NCBI RefSeq assembly: GCF_000316515.1
Contig: NC_019675.1
Location: 1,054,001 to 1,118,000 of the forward strand
Length of the DNA: 64,000 nt
Direction of reading: 5' to 3'
Source: Cyanobium gracile PCC 6307
GTDB lineage: Bacteria > Cyanobacteriota > Cyanobacteriia > PCC-6307 > Cyanobiaceae
Shown here: piece after piece, positions 7,619 through 18,655 of the stretch
How positions within the stretch are numbered: the first letter of the stretch is position 1
Layout: every line of letters begins with the position of its first letter
Made by a program: the position numbers and the translations under genes
The notes under the pieces: generated by a model
What the model was told of the DNA's origin: nothing
Databases searched by the model: none
What the model saw: the letters and a program-made list of their open reading frames with translations, nothing else

Positions 7619-8653
7619 TTGACGACCACCCAGACGAACCCTCGCGCCGACCATCGGCACGTCCTCGAGCTGTTCGGCGAGCAGCCGTTGCGGCTGGAAT
7701 CCGGGGACACCCTGGGGCCGATCACGATCGCCCATGAGAGCTGGGGGCAGCCCAATGCCTCCCGCAGCAACGGGGTGCTGCTCCTGCATGGATTCAGCGG
7801 CGACAGCCACGCCGCCGGTCCGGCGGGCCCTGGCCACCCCAGCCGAGGCTGGTGGGATGGGCTGATCGGCCCGGGCCGGGCGATCGACACCGACCGGTTC
7901 TTCGTGGTCTGTCCGAACGTGCTGGGGGGCTGCCAGGGCAGCACCGGCCCCGGCAGCCCGGCCCCCGACGGCAGGCCGTGGGGGAGCCGTTTCCCTGCGC
8001 TCACGATCCGCGACCAGGTGGAGGCGGAAGTGGCCTTCAGCGACAGGCTCCAGATCCGGCGGTGGCAGGCGGTGATCGGGGGCTCCATGGGCGGCATGCG
8101 CGCCATGGAATGGGCGATCGCCCATCCCGGGCGGCTGGAGCGGCTGGTGCTCCTGGCCACAACAGCCCGCTGCTCCGAGCGGACCAACGCCTGCCACCGC
8201 AGCCAGATCGAGGCCATCCAGCAGGATCCGGCCTTCCTGGGCGGCGACTTCTACGACCATCCCGGCGGTGGGCCCCGGGCGGGGCTGGCCCGGGCCCGCC
8301 GCATGGCCCGACGCACCTACGGGGGCATCGAGGACGGAAGCGTCGAGGAAGGTGGCGTGTTTCTGGAGCGCTTCGATGCCAACAGCTACATCGTTCTCAC
8401 CCAGGCAATGACCGGCCATGACGTGGGCCGCGGACGCGGCGGGGTGGCCGCGGCCCTGGCCCGGATCAGCGCCCCCTCCCACGTGGTGTCGGTGAGCTCC
8501 GACCGGCTCTTCCCGCCCCACAGCCAGCGGGAGATGGCCCGGGCGATCGGTGGGCCCGTCCGCTTCAGCGCGATCGACAGCCAGCACGGCCACGACGGCT
8601 TCCTGGCGGAACAGGATCAGCTGGCATCGATCCTGCGGCAGTCGCTGGCCTGA
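7619..8653 (+). CDS. metX: Homoserine/serine O-acetyltransferase, MetX family
   Basis: Alpha/beta-hydrolase acyltransferase, probably making O-acetyl-homoserine (or O-acylserine) for direct sulfhydrylation to methionine or cysteine. The 344-aa frame starts at TTG 7619 just after the rhodanese stop; an ATG at 7574 would overlap it by 43 bp. Motifs: VLLLHGFSGDSHAAG (oxyanion region), VVCPNVLGGCQGSTGP, the nucleophile elbow GGSMGGMRAMEWA, the catalytic Asp in VSSDRLFPP and the His in DSQHGHDGFLAE. These match MetX proteins. Substrate and acyl donor within the family (homoserine or serine, acetyl or succinyl) cannot be fixed by eye. Confidence 0.88.
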   Translation: MTTTQTNPRADHRHVLELFGEQPLRLESGDTLGPITIAHESWGQPNASRSNGVLLLHGFSGDSHAAGPAGPGHPSRGWWDGLIGPGRAIDTDRFFVVCPNVLGGCQGSTGPGSPAPDGRPWGSRFPALTIRDQVEAEVAFSDRLQIRRWQAVIGGSMGGMRAMEWAIAHPGRLERLVLLATTARCSERTNACHRSQIEAIQQDPAFLGGDFYDHPGGGPRAGLARARRMARRTYGGIEDGSVEEGGVFLERFDANSYIVLTQAMTGHDVGRGRGGVAAALARISAPSHVVSVSSDRLFPPHSQREMARAIGGPVRFSAIDSQHGHDGFLAEQDQLASILRQSLA

Positions 8654-8883
8654 CGCCAGCGGGCCACGAAACGGGAGAGGGACGGCAGCGCCGGGCCTCC
8701 ATCGGCTGAGCGCAGCAGGGCCAGGCCCAGGAGAAGGAGCGGCACCCCGATCAGCAGCGGGGCCGTGAGCAGACCCAGGACCAGCAGCAGGGTCGGGCCG
8801 AAGTTGTTGGGCACCGGGGCGAGGCTCTGCTGGTGAACGACGGGGGCTTCATGAGAACCGTGTGTGAAGAAAGACTGTGACAC
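8617..8883 (-). CDS. Small membrane protein of unknown function (88 aa)
   Basis: GTG-started 88-aa frame: a soluble N-terminus (MSQSFFTHGSHEAPVV), then one long or two closely spaced hydrophobic stretches (TLLLVLGLLTAPLLIGVPLL and LLGLALL), then a basic C-terminus. It overlaps the 3' end of the convergent metX by 37 bp. The last ~12 residues are therefore antisense to metX. No family recognised. Confidence 0.55.
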   Translation of the reverse strand: MSQSFFTHGSHEAPVVHQQSLAPVPNNFGPTLLLVLGLLTAPLLIGVPLLLLGLALLRSADGGPALPSLSRFVARWRQASDCRRIDAS

Positions 8884-8967
8884 GAATGGTGGTTAGCGAC
8901 ACCATCGTCCTACCGACAATCGATCGAGGATAACGTCACTCACACCACAGCAGGATGTGGGCCTGGA

Positions 8968-9264
8968 TCATCGATCGAACAGCCAGCCGCAAAGCAGACA
9001 GACCGCCGCGATCAGAACGAACAACTGGGGGGAGAAACCGATCACCTGGCCGACAAGAACACCCCCCAGCATCACCATCCAGGCCCGCCAGTTCGTCCAC
9101 GGACTGAAGAAGGAGCCCCCACGGACTGGCTCGGCCGGCGGCTTCTGCGGCTTCCATCCGCCAGTCCATTCGCCAGCCCTTTCGCCGGGCCTTTCGCCCG
9201 CTCTGGTGAGAGGACCATCGCTGCCTGCCATCGCCAATCCTTTCTCTTCATCCTGCTTTCCCAT
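8968..9264 (-). CDS. Small C-terminally membrane-anchored protein (98 aa)
   Basis: Frame of 98 aa with a hydrophilic, charged first half (EKGLAMAGSDGPLTRAGERP) and a hydrophobic hairpin in the second half: WMVMLGGVLVGQVIGF and LFVLIAAVCLLCGWLF, ending DR. A Met at 9231 is an alternative start. Function unknown. It lies between another small membrane-protein gene and chrA, which is transcribed the other way from 93 bp upstream. Confidence 0.5.
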   Translation of the reverse strand: MGKQDEEKGLAMAGSDGPLTRAGERPGERAGEWTGGWKPQKPPAEPVRGGSFFSPWTNWRAWMVMLGGVLVGQVIGFSPQLFVLIAAVCLLCGWLFDR

Positions 9265-9357
9265 CGTGGGCGTGATGTAACTGGAAACACATCCGCTCGG
9301 CGACGGCCGGGGACATCCCGCTGACTAAGTTGTGAGCCTTCGCGGTGCCGATCGGCA

Positions 9358-10671
9358 GTGAAAGATTCGTTCAGCCTCACCACGGCCGCCCGCTTCTGGC
9401 TGCGGCTGGGGCTGGTCAGCTTCGGCGGGCCGGCCGGCCAGATCGCGCTGCTCCATGCCGAGCTGGTGGAGCGCCGGCGCTGGCTGTCGGAGCGTCGCTT
9501 CCTGCATGCCCTCAACTACTGCATGCTGCTGCCGGGGCCGGAGGCCACCCAGCTGGCCACCTACCTGGGCTGGCTGATGCATGGCCTGGGCGGCGCCCTG
9601 ATCGCCGGCGGCCTGTTCCTGCTGCCCTCGGTGGTGGTGCTGCTGAGCCTTTCGGCGATCTACGCCCTCTGGGGCCAGCTGCCGGCGCTGGCGGCGGTGT
9701 TCTGGGCGCTCAAACCGGCGGTGCTCGGGATCGTGCTCCAGGCGGCCTGGCGGCTGGGGCGGCGCACACTGCACAACCCCGCCCTGGCGCTGATCGCGGC
9801 GGTGGCCTGCCTGGCCCTGGCCGTGGGCCGGGTGCCCTACCCGGCCCTGATCATCGCCACGGCCCTGGTGGGCTGGATCGGCGGTCGGCTGCGGCCGGCC
9901 CTGTTCCGGGGCCCCTCACCCCAGACCCCCGGCGCGCCCGGGGGCGCCACCCCCCCGGAGGCCGCCCTGCACGGCGACGACACCCCCACCCCCGCCCACG
10001 CCCGCTTCTGCTGGCCCGGACTCGGCCTCACCCTGCTCGGGGGCGGGGCGGCCCTCGGCCTGCCCCTGGCCCTGCTGACGCTGGCGGGGGGCTGGGACGG
10101 CCAGCTGGCCACCATGGCCCGGTTCTTCACCAAGGTGGCCCTGGTCAGCTTCGGCGGTGCCTATGCCGTTCTCCCGTATGTGGCCCAGGGGGCGGTCGAC
10201 ACCTACGGCTGGCTGGACGCCGCCCAGATGGTGGACGGGCTGGCCCTCGGCGAAACCACACCGGGGCCACTGATCATGGTGGTGGCCTTCGTGGGCTTCA
10301 TGGGGGGCTGGAACGGCAGCGGCACCCTGTCGGCCGGCGTGGTGGCCGCCCTGGTGGTGGTGTGGTTCACCTTCCTGCCCTCCTTCCTGTTCATCCTGGC
10401 CGGCGGCCCCCTGGTGGAGGCCAGCCGCGAGGACCTGCGCGTCGGCGCCCCCCTCACCGCCATCACCGCCGCCGTGGTCGGGGTGATCGTGAGTCTGGCG
10501 CTCTACCTGGCCGGCCCGGCCCTGGCCCCCAGCGGCGCCCCCGACGGCGGCGCCGTGCTGGTGCTGCTGGTGGCCCTGGTGCTGATGAGCCGGGGACTCG
10601 GAGCCCTGCCCGTGATCGGCGCCGCCACCGCGGTGGGCCTGGGGCGCTGGTGGCTCAGCGGGGGGGGCTGA
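9358..10671 (+). CDS. chrA: ChrA-family chromate transporter
   Basis: Two-domain membrane transporter of the CHR superfamily, 437 aa from the GTG at 9358. Each half carries the family motif: LVSFGGPAGQIALLH near residue 20 and LVSFGGAYAVLPYVAQGAV near 262, followed by MLLPGPEATQLATYLGW and GLALGETTPGPLIMVVAFVG. A poorly conserved Pro/Ala-rich linker separates the halves (about 185-215). Characterised members export chromate. The cyanobacterial relative SrpC of S. elongatus is sulfur-regulated, so location close to the sulfate island is sensible, because chromate enters through sulfate permeases. Confidence 0.93.
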   Translation: MKDSFSLTTAARFWLRLGLVSFGGPAGQIALLHAELVERRRWLSERRFLHALNYCMLLPGPEATQLATYLGWLMHGLGGALIAGGLFLLPSVVVLLSLSAIYALWGQLPALAAVFWALKPAVLGIVLQAAWRLGRRTLHNPALALIAAVACLALAVGRVPYPALIIATALVGWIGGRLRPALFRGPSPQTPGAPGGATPPEAALHGDDTPTPAHARFCWPGLGLTLLGGGAALGLPLALLTLAGGWDGQLATMARFFTKVALVSFGGAYAVLPYVAQGAVDTYGWLDAAQMVDGLALGETTPGPLIMVVAFVGFMGGWNGSGTLSAGVVAALVVVWFTFLPSFLFILAGGPLVEASREDLRVGAPLTAITAAVVGVIVSLALYLAGPALAPSGAPDGGAVLVLLVALVLMSRGLGALPVIGAATAVGLGRWWLSGGG

Positions 10672-10680
10672 GGCCCGCGA

Positions 10681-11040
10681 TCAGGGGAGCATCCCGCAGG
10701 CGAACAGCTTGTTCATCACCGGGCCGGCGACCTGGTCGATGAAGCCCTGACGCAGCTGGGGGTCGTCGTTGAGCATGTCGAGCACGCGCTGCTCCTGGGA
10801 CCCACGCCGTTCGCTGCGAGCGGCCCAGAGCTGGTCGCAGGTGGATTTCTGGTAGCGATCAATCACCTTCTTGGCCACCAGGTTGACGACCGGAGACTGG
10901 GCACGGACGGGGGCTGCGGTCAGCAGACCTCCTGTAAGGCCGACTGTGGCGCCAACCGTGACACCGGCGGCCACACCCATCGCGGCACCTCCCGTGACAC
11001 CCAGAGCGACACCCAGACGGGCCATCGGGCGGATCGGCAT
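10681..11040 (-). CDS. Predicted secreted protein of unknown function (119 aa)
   Basis: From the ATG at 11040: a twin Arg-containing n-region (MPIRPMARLG), a long Gly/Ala/Val-rich hydrophobic segment and a probable cleavage site after PVRA near residue 49, leaving about 70 residues. The mature part has two cysteines (STCDQLW and FACGM), which could form a disulfide, and two predicted helices (LVAKKVIDRYQK, QEQRVLDMLN). It resembles small periplasmic proteins of cyanobacteria, but I recognise no named family. It ends 10 bp from the convergent chrA stop. Confidence 0.65.
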   Translation of the reverse strand: MPIRPMARLGVALGVTGGAAMGVAAGVTVGATVGLTGGLLTAAPVRAQSPVVNLVAKKVIDRYQKSTCDQLWAARSERRGSQEQRVLDMLNDDPQLRQGFIDQVAGPVMNKLFACGMLP

Positions 11041-11110
11041 GGAGCGCCAGGGGGAGAAGGTCCCCCCAACGTAGAACCGTCCCCTCGGCGATCCGTTCCC
11101 TCGGCCGGGC

Positions 11111-12649
11111 TCAGAAGACGTCGAGGGGCTCCCGGCTCGGCGACTCGACGCCACCGGCGGGGAGGGTATCGAGGCGCACGGTGAGCGACGACGCCTGGCG
11201 CCGGGCCGATTCGCCGCAGCTGCGCGGGGTGGGGAAGATCTTGCCGGGGTTGGCCAGGCCCGCCGGGTCGAAGGCCTCCCGCACCAGGCGCATGGTGGCC
11301 AGGTCATCGGGGGCGAACATCCAGTCGAGGTAGCAGCGCTTGTCGCTGCCCACCCCGTGCTCGCCGGTGATGCTGCCGCCCGCCTCGATGCAGAGGCGCA
11401 GGATGTCGGCCCCCAGCGCCTGCACCCGGTCGGTCACACCGGGCTCATCGGCCCGATACAGGATCAGGGGGTGAAGATTGCCGTCCCCGGCATGGAACAC
11501 GTTGGCCACCGGCAGCTCGTAGCGGCGGCTGAGCTCCTCGATCGCCGCCAGCACCGAAGGCAGGGCGCTGCGGGGCACGACGCCGTCCTGCACGTAGTAG
11601 GTGGGGGTGATGCGGCCGACGGCGGCGAAGGCGGACTTGCGACCCTTCCAAAGCAGGGCCCGGTCGGCCTCGCTGGAGGCCCGCCGGATCGTGCGGGCAC
11701 CGGCCTGTCGGCAGAGCTCCCCGGCGATCTCCACGGCGGCGGCCACCTCCCGCTCCTGGCCGTCCAGTTCGATCAGGAGAACCGCGGCGGCGTCACGGGG
11801 GTATTCGTCCCGGCCGAACAGGTCGTCGACGGCGTTGATCGTGAAGTTGTCCATGATCTCCATGCCGGCCGGCAGCACCCCGGCGGCAGTGACCAGCCGC
11901 ACCGCCTCACCGGCGGCCTCCATGGCGGTGAAATCGGCCAGCAGCACCGCCACGCTCTGGGGCGCCCGCAGCAGCCGCAGGGTGATGGCGGTGGCGATGC
12001 CCAGGGTGCCCTCGCTGCCGATGAACACCCCGCGCAGGTCCAGCTCGGGGGTCTCGGCGAGGCCGCTGCCCAGGATGGTGACCGTGCCGTCGGGGAGCAC
12101 CACCTCCATCTCCAGCACGTGGTTGCTGGTGACCCCGTACTTGAGGCAGTGGACCCCACCGGAGTTCTCGGCCACGTTGCCGCCGATCGAGCACACCACC
12201 TGGCTGGAGGGGTCGGGGGCGTAATAGAAGCCGTCGCCGGCCACCGCCCGGGTGACCCAGCCGTTGATCACCCCCGGCTGGACGGTGATGCGGCGGTTGG
12301 CCAGATCGACATCCAGGATCGAGCGCATGCGGCTGGTGGCGATCACCAGCGCTCCGTTCTCCGCCAGGGCGCCGCCCGAGAGGCCGGTGCCGCTGCCGCG
12401 GGCCAGGAAGGGCACGCCGCGGCGGTGGCACAGCCGCAGGATGGCGGCCACCTGCTCGGTGGTCTCCGGCAGCACCACCAGGGGGGGCTGGGCCCGGTGC
12501 AGGGTGAGGCCGTCGCAGTCGTAGGCCAGCAGCTCCTGGGGCGCCGCCACCACGGCCCGCGCCGGCAGCATGGAGCGGCAGTCACGCTCCATCGCGGCCC
12601 AGTCGATCGTCACGGAAGGGGTCCGGTGGGCCGGTGAAAGGGGTGCCAT
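11111..12649 (-). CDS. glcD: FAD-linked oxidase, GlcD/D-lactate dehydrogenase family
   Basis: FAD-dependent 2-hydroxyacid dehydrogenase of the glycolate-oxidase subunit D type, 512 aa from the ATG at 12649 (12685 is also in frame). The FAD-binding PCMH fold shows [54 protein letters not shown] and [20 protein letters not shown]. The C-terminal cap contains [15 protein letters not shown] and [14 protein letters not shown], the metal/substrate histidine motifs. In photorespiring cyanobacteria such an enzyme oxidises glycolate (or D-lactate) and feeds electrons to quinone. The expected partners GlcE/GlcF are not adjacent. Confidence 0.9.
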   Translation of the reverse strand: MAPLSPAHRTPSVTIDWAAMERDCRSMLPARAVVAAPQELLAYDCDGLTLHRAQPPLVVLPETTEQVAAILRLCHRRGVPFLARGSGTGLSGGALAENGALVIATSRMRSILDVDLANRRITVQPGVINGWVTRAVAGDGFYYAPDPSSQVVCSIGGNVAENSGGVHCLKYGVTSNHVLEMEVVLPDGTVTILGSGLAETPELDLRGVFIGSEGTLGIATAITLRLLRAPQSVAVLLADFTAMEAAGEAVRLVTAAGVLPAGMEIMDNFTINAVDDLFGRDEYPRDAAAVLLIELDGQEREVAAAVEIAGELCRQAGARTIRRASSEADRALLWKGRKSAFAAVGRITPTYYVQDGVVPRSALPSVLAAIEELSRRYELPVANVFHAGDGNLHPLILYRADEPGVTDRVQALGADILRLCIEAGGSITGEHGVGSDKRCYLDWMFAPDDLATMRLVREAFDPAGLANPGKIFPTPRSCGESARRQASSLTVRLDTLPAGGVESPSREPLDVF

Positions 12650-12710
12650 TGCTTCCGAACTTACCGACGCCCGGCACCCCGGCACCCTTCTGGGTCAGGA
12701 TGGGAAACGA

Positions 12711-14062
<1,352 letters not shown>

Positions 14063-14066
<4 letters not shown>

Positions 14067-15259
14067 GCGTCGGCCGTCTGCTGGGGGTCGGCACCGGGCT
14101 GCTGACCCTGACCCTGCTGGCGAGCTGCGCCACCGACCCCGGCAGCCAGCCCGTCGACGTGGCCGGCGGCGTGCCGGTGGGCGCGGTGCTCGCCCTGACG
14201 GGCAACGCCAACGTCTACGGCCAGGACCAGAAGATCGGCCTGGAGCTGGCGCTCCAGCACCGCAACGGCGCCGGTGGCATCAACGGCCAGCCCCTGAAGC
14301 TGGCGCTGGAGGACAGCGGCAGCGACGAACCGGGAGCCAACGCGGCCTTCACCCTGCAGATCAACCGGGGTGTGCTGGCCCTGATCGGCCCCACCCTCTC
14401 CCAGCAGGCCTTCTCCGCCGACCCCATCGCCCAGCGCCGCGGCGTGCCGGTGGTGGCCCCCTCCAACACCGCCACCGGCATCCCGGAGATCGGCTTCTTC
14501 ATCAGTCGGGTCTCGGCCCAGAGCTCGGTGATCGCCCCCCTGGCCATCGATCGGGCCCTGACGATCCAGCCTGGCCTGAAGCGGGCGGCGGTGTTCTACG
14601 CCCAGGACGACGCCTACAGCACCGCCGAGACCACCATCTTCCAGAAGGCCCTCAAGGAGAAGGGCCTCGATCCGGTGACGGTGCAGCGCACCCAGCTCAA
14701 CGACCAGGACTTCCAGAACCAGATCAGCGCCGCCCTGCGGGAGAAGCCCGACCTGATCGTGCTGTCGCTGCAGGCGGTGGACGGCGGCAACCTGATCCGC
14801 CAGCTGCGGGAGCTGGGTTACCGGGGCCTGATCGTGGCCGGCAACGGCATGAACACCCCCAACATCTACCCGATCTGCCAGAAGTACTGCGACGGGCTGC
14901 TGATCGCCCAGGCCTACAGCCCCGAGCTGGACACCCCCGCCAACACGGCCTTCCTCAAGGCCTTCCAGGCGGCCAAGGGCGGCGCCATCCCGCCCCAGCT
15001 CACGGCCCAGGCCTACACGGCCCTGCAGGTGATCGGCGACGCGCTGGTGCGGCTCGACCAACGCCAGCCCCTGAAAGGGGCCACCCTGACGAACGCGCGC
15101 AAGGCGCTGATGGAGGAGATCCTGGCCGGCACCTACGCCACCCCCCTGGGGGAGATCCGCTTCACCCCGGAGGGTGAGGTGATCCAGAGCCAGTTCTTCG
15201 TGGCCCAGGTGCGCATGGATCCGGGCGGGCGCAGCGGACGCTTCGCCCTGCTGAAGTAA
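14063..15259 (+). CDS. livJ: Liv-type ABC transporter substrate-binding lipoprotein
   Basis: Type-1 periplasmic-binding protein of the branched-chain amino acid / amide (HAAT) family, 398 aa. The signal LTLTLLASC is a lipobox, so the receptor is membrane-anchored. The fold reads [77 protein letters not shown] and [20 protein letters not shown]. Ligand residues cannot be identified with certainty, so amino acids, amides and urea all remain possible; urea (UrtA) is less likely. GTG at 14063 overlaps the hemL stop and begins the five-gene transporter. Confidence 0.9.
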
Positions 15260-15266
15260 GCAACGG

Positions 15267-16196
15267 GTGGACCTGCTCCAGATCCTGGTCAACGGTCTGT
15301 CGGTGGGGGCGGTGTACGGGCTGTTCGCCCTCGGCTACACCCTGGTGTTCTCGGTGCTGGGGGTGATCAACTTCGCCCATGGGGCCGTGTTCACCCTGGG
15401 GGCCTACTTCACCTACCTGCTGATCGGCGGCGCGGTGGGGGCCAACGGTCTGCTGGCCGGCTTCCAGCTGCCCTTCGCCCTGCCCTTCTGGGGCGCCCTG
15501 CCCCTGGCGGGGCTGGGGGCGGCCCTGGTGGCCCTGCTGGTGGAGCGGGTGGCCTTCCGGCCCCTGCGCCGCCGCCGGGCCGACCCGCTGCTGGCCCTGA
15601 TCACCAGCCTGGGAGCGGGGGTGATCCTGGTGAACCTGATCCAGCTCCTAGTGGGGGCGGAGAGCTACGCCATCCCCACCAGCGCCCTCGGCGGCCTGCC
15701 GGCCTCCTTCCCCCTGCTGGGTGCCCGGGTGCGCACGGTCCAGGCCCTGCTGCTGGGGATCGCCGTGCTGCTGCTCGCCCTGCTCACCCTGTGGCTGGAG
15801 GGCAGCCGCAACGGCAAGGGGCTTCAGGCGGTGGCGGAGGACGCCGAAACCGCCCAGCTGCTGGGCATCGACAGCGCGGCCATGGTGCGGCTGGCCTTCG
15901 GGCTCAGCGGCTTCCTGGCCGGCGTGGCCGGCGGCCTGGTGGGGCTGAGCGTCAGCATCGCCGGGCCCTACTTCGGCATCGGCTACGGCCTCAAGGGGCT
16001 GGCGGTGCTGGTGCTCGGCGGGCTGGGCAGCGTGCCGGGGGCGGTGCTGGGCGGGCTGATCGTCGGGCTGGCGGAGGCCTTCGTGCCGGCCGACTGGTCG
16101 GGTTACAAGGATGCGGTCAGCTACGGCTTCCTGTTCCTGGTGCTTCTGCTACGGCCGCGGGGGCTGCTGGGCCGGCCGCTGCCCACCAAGGTGTGA
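15267..16196 (+). CDS. livH: Branched-chain amino acid ABC permease LivH
   Basis: First membrane subunit of the HAAT importer, 309 aa, starting at GTG 15267 (LLQILVNGLSVGAVYGLFAL). Multiple spans are obvious. The family signature GYTLVFSVLGVINFAHGAVF sits near the N-terminus, and the ATPase-coupling loop NGKGLQAVAEDAETAQLLGI near residue 185 is diagnostic for LivH. The C-terminal part (YGLKGLAVLVLGGLGSVPGA) is also typical. The gene starts 7 bp after livJ and ends 5 bp before livM. Confidence 0.94.
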   Translation: MDLLQILVNGLSVGAVYGLFALGYTLVFSVLGVINFAHGAVFTLGAYFTYLLIGGAVGANGLLAGFQLPFALPFWGALPLAGLGAALVALLVERVAFRPLRRRRADPLLALITSLGAGVILVNLIQLLVGAESYAIPTSALGGLPASFPLLGARVRTVQALLLGIAVLLLALLTLWLEGSRNGKGLQAVAEDAETAQLLGIDSAAMVRLAFGLSGFLAGVAGGLVGLSVSIAGPYFGIGYGLKGLAVLVLGGLGSVPGAVLGGLIVGLAEAFVPADWSGYKDAVSYGFLFLVLLLRPRGLLGRPLPTKV

Positions 16197-16201
16197 GGGC
16201 C

Positions 16202-17113
16202 ATGGACGCCGCCCTGCTCGAACAGATGCTGCTCGGCGCCCTGCTGGCGCTCTCGGTCTACCTGCCGCTGCGCTGCGGCCAGCTGTCCCTGGCCACCCCG
16301 GGCTTCTATGCGGTGGGCGGCTACGTGGCCGCCCTTCTCTCCACCGGCGTCCCCGCCTTCGCCGGCAGCGGCGCCACCTCCCCGCTGCCGGCCCTGCTGG
16401 CGGAGATGGTCCTGGGCGGGGCCCTGGCGGGGCTGATCGCCCTGGCGATCGGCGGTCCGGTGCTGCGGTTGCGGGGGATCTACCTGGCCATCGCCACCAT
16501 CGCCCTGGTGGAGATCCTGCGGGTGCTCAACCTCAACCTGCCCTTCACCGGCGGAGCCATGGGGATCTTCGGCATCCCCCAGCCCTTCGCCCACCCCGAG
16601 GGCTACGTGCTGTTCACCCTGGCGCTGCTGGCCCTGGCCTGCTGGCTGTGCCAGCGGCTGGAGGCCCTGCGGCTGGGGCGGGCCATGGCCGCCATCCGCG
16701 ATGACGAACTGGCGGCCGCCTGCGTCGGCATCGACACGCCCCGCACCAAGCTGATCGCCTTCGTGGCCAGCGCCGTGCTCGCCGGCGTCACCGGCGCCCT
16801 GGCGGCCCATTTCCTCAACTCCTGGAACGCCCGGGCCGGCAGTTTCGACGCCAGCATCACCACCCTGGCCTTCGTGGTCTTCGGCGGTTCCCGGCTGTGG
16901 CCGGGTCCGGTGCTGGGGGGGCTGGTGCTCACCGCCCTGCCGGAGCTGCTGCGGCCGGTGGGCGACCTGCGCCTGATCCTGTTCGGGGCGGTGATCCTGC
17001 TGGGTCCGCTGTTCTTTCCCCAGGGCCTGGTGACGGCGGAGCGGCTGCGCTGGCTGGCCGCCCTGCTCGGCCGGGGCCGCCCCCGGGTCCGTCAGGCACC
17101 GCAGGCCCCATGA
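16202..17113 (+). CDS. livM: Branched-chain amino acid ABC permease LivM
   Basis: Second permease of the same importer, 303 aa from ATG 16202. Typical segments are QLSLATPGFYAVGGYVAALL, RLRGIYLAIATIALVEILRV, the coupling loop GRAMAAIRDDELAAACVGID and the C-terminal SITTLAFVVFGGSRLWPGPV. Many reading positions upstream in this frame overlap livH and look artefactual. Its TGA overlaps the ATG of livG by 4 bp (ATGA), suggesting translational coupling. Confidence 0.94.
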   Translation: MDAALLEQMLLGALLALSVYLPLRCGQLSLATPGFYAVGGYVAALLSTGVPAFAGSGATSPLPALLAEMVLGGALAGLIALAIGGPVLRLRGIYLAIATIALVEILRVLNLNLPFTGGAMGIFGIPQPFAHPEGYVLFTLALLALACWLCQRLEALRLGRAMAAIRDDELAAACVGIDTPRTKLIAFVASAVLAGVTGALAAHFLNSWNARAGSFDASITTLAFVVFGGSRLWPGPVLGGLVLTALPELLRPVGDLRLILFGAVILLGPLFFPQGLVTAERLRWLAALLGRGRPRVRQAPQAP

Positions 17114-17933
17114 ATCAGAGCCCCGACGGCACTGCCCCGGTGCCCCTGCTGCAGGTGGAGGCCGTCAGCTGCCGGTTCGGCGGCCTGCTGGCCCTCGATC
17201 AGGTGAGCCTGGCGCTGGAGAAGGGGGAGATCTTCGGCCTGATCGGCCCCAACGGCGCCGGCAAGACCACCCTGTTCAACGTCATCTCCGGCCTCACCGC
17301 CCCCAGCGGCGGCCGCTGCCTGTGGCGGGGCGCGCCCACCACGGGCCTGGGGGCCAGCGGCCTCAATCGGCTCGGCATCGCCCGCACCTTCCAGAACCTG
17401 CGCCTGTTCGAGAGCCTGTCGGTGCGCGAGAACGTGCTGGTGGGCCTGCACCACGCCGCCCGCGCCCCCCTGCTGGGGTCCCTGGTGGGCAGCGGCGCCT
17501 TCCGCCGGCAGCAGGGGCAGCTGCAGGAGCGGGCGATGGAGCTGCTCACCCTGCTGGAGCTGGAGTCCATGGCCGACCAGCGGGCCGGCGACCTGCCCTA
17601 CGGCGACCGCCGCCGGCTGGAGATCGCCCGGGCCCTGGCGACGGCCCCGCAGCTGCTGCTGCTGGATGAACCCGCCGCCGGCATGAACCCGGCCGAGAAG
17701 GACGACCTGCGGCGGCTGATCGGCACGATCCGCGAGCACTTCGCGCTGACGGTGCTGATCATCGAGCACCACGTGCCGCTGATGATGCAGCTCTGTGATC
17801 GGCTGGCGGTGCTCAACTTCGGCAGGCGCATCGCCCTGGGCAGCCCCGCCGAGGTGCGCACCGACCCGCAGGTGATCGAGGCCTACCTGGGGGGCTCGGG
17901 TAGCGGTTCGGGCCGGGCCGCCGGAGACGGCCG

Positions 17934-17937
<4 letters not shown>
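17110..17937 (+). CDS. livG: Branched-chain amino acid ABC ATPase LivG
   Basis: Cytoplasmic ATPase subunit, 275 aa. Walker A LIGPNGAGKTTLFNVISG, the LivG-specific GIARTFQNLRLFESLSVREN, a degenerate signature (GDLPYGDRRRLEIARAL instead of LSGGQ, normal in LivG), Walker B LLLLDEPAAGMNPAE and switch VLIIEHHVPLMMQLCDR. A Gly/Ser-rich tail follows. ATG 17110 overlaps the livM stop; the stop overlaps the livF ATG in turn. Confidence 0.95.
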
Positions 17938-18653
<716 letters not shown>

Positions 18654-18655
18654 GG

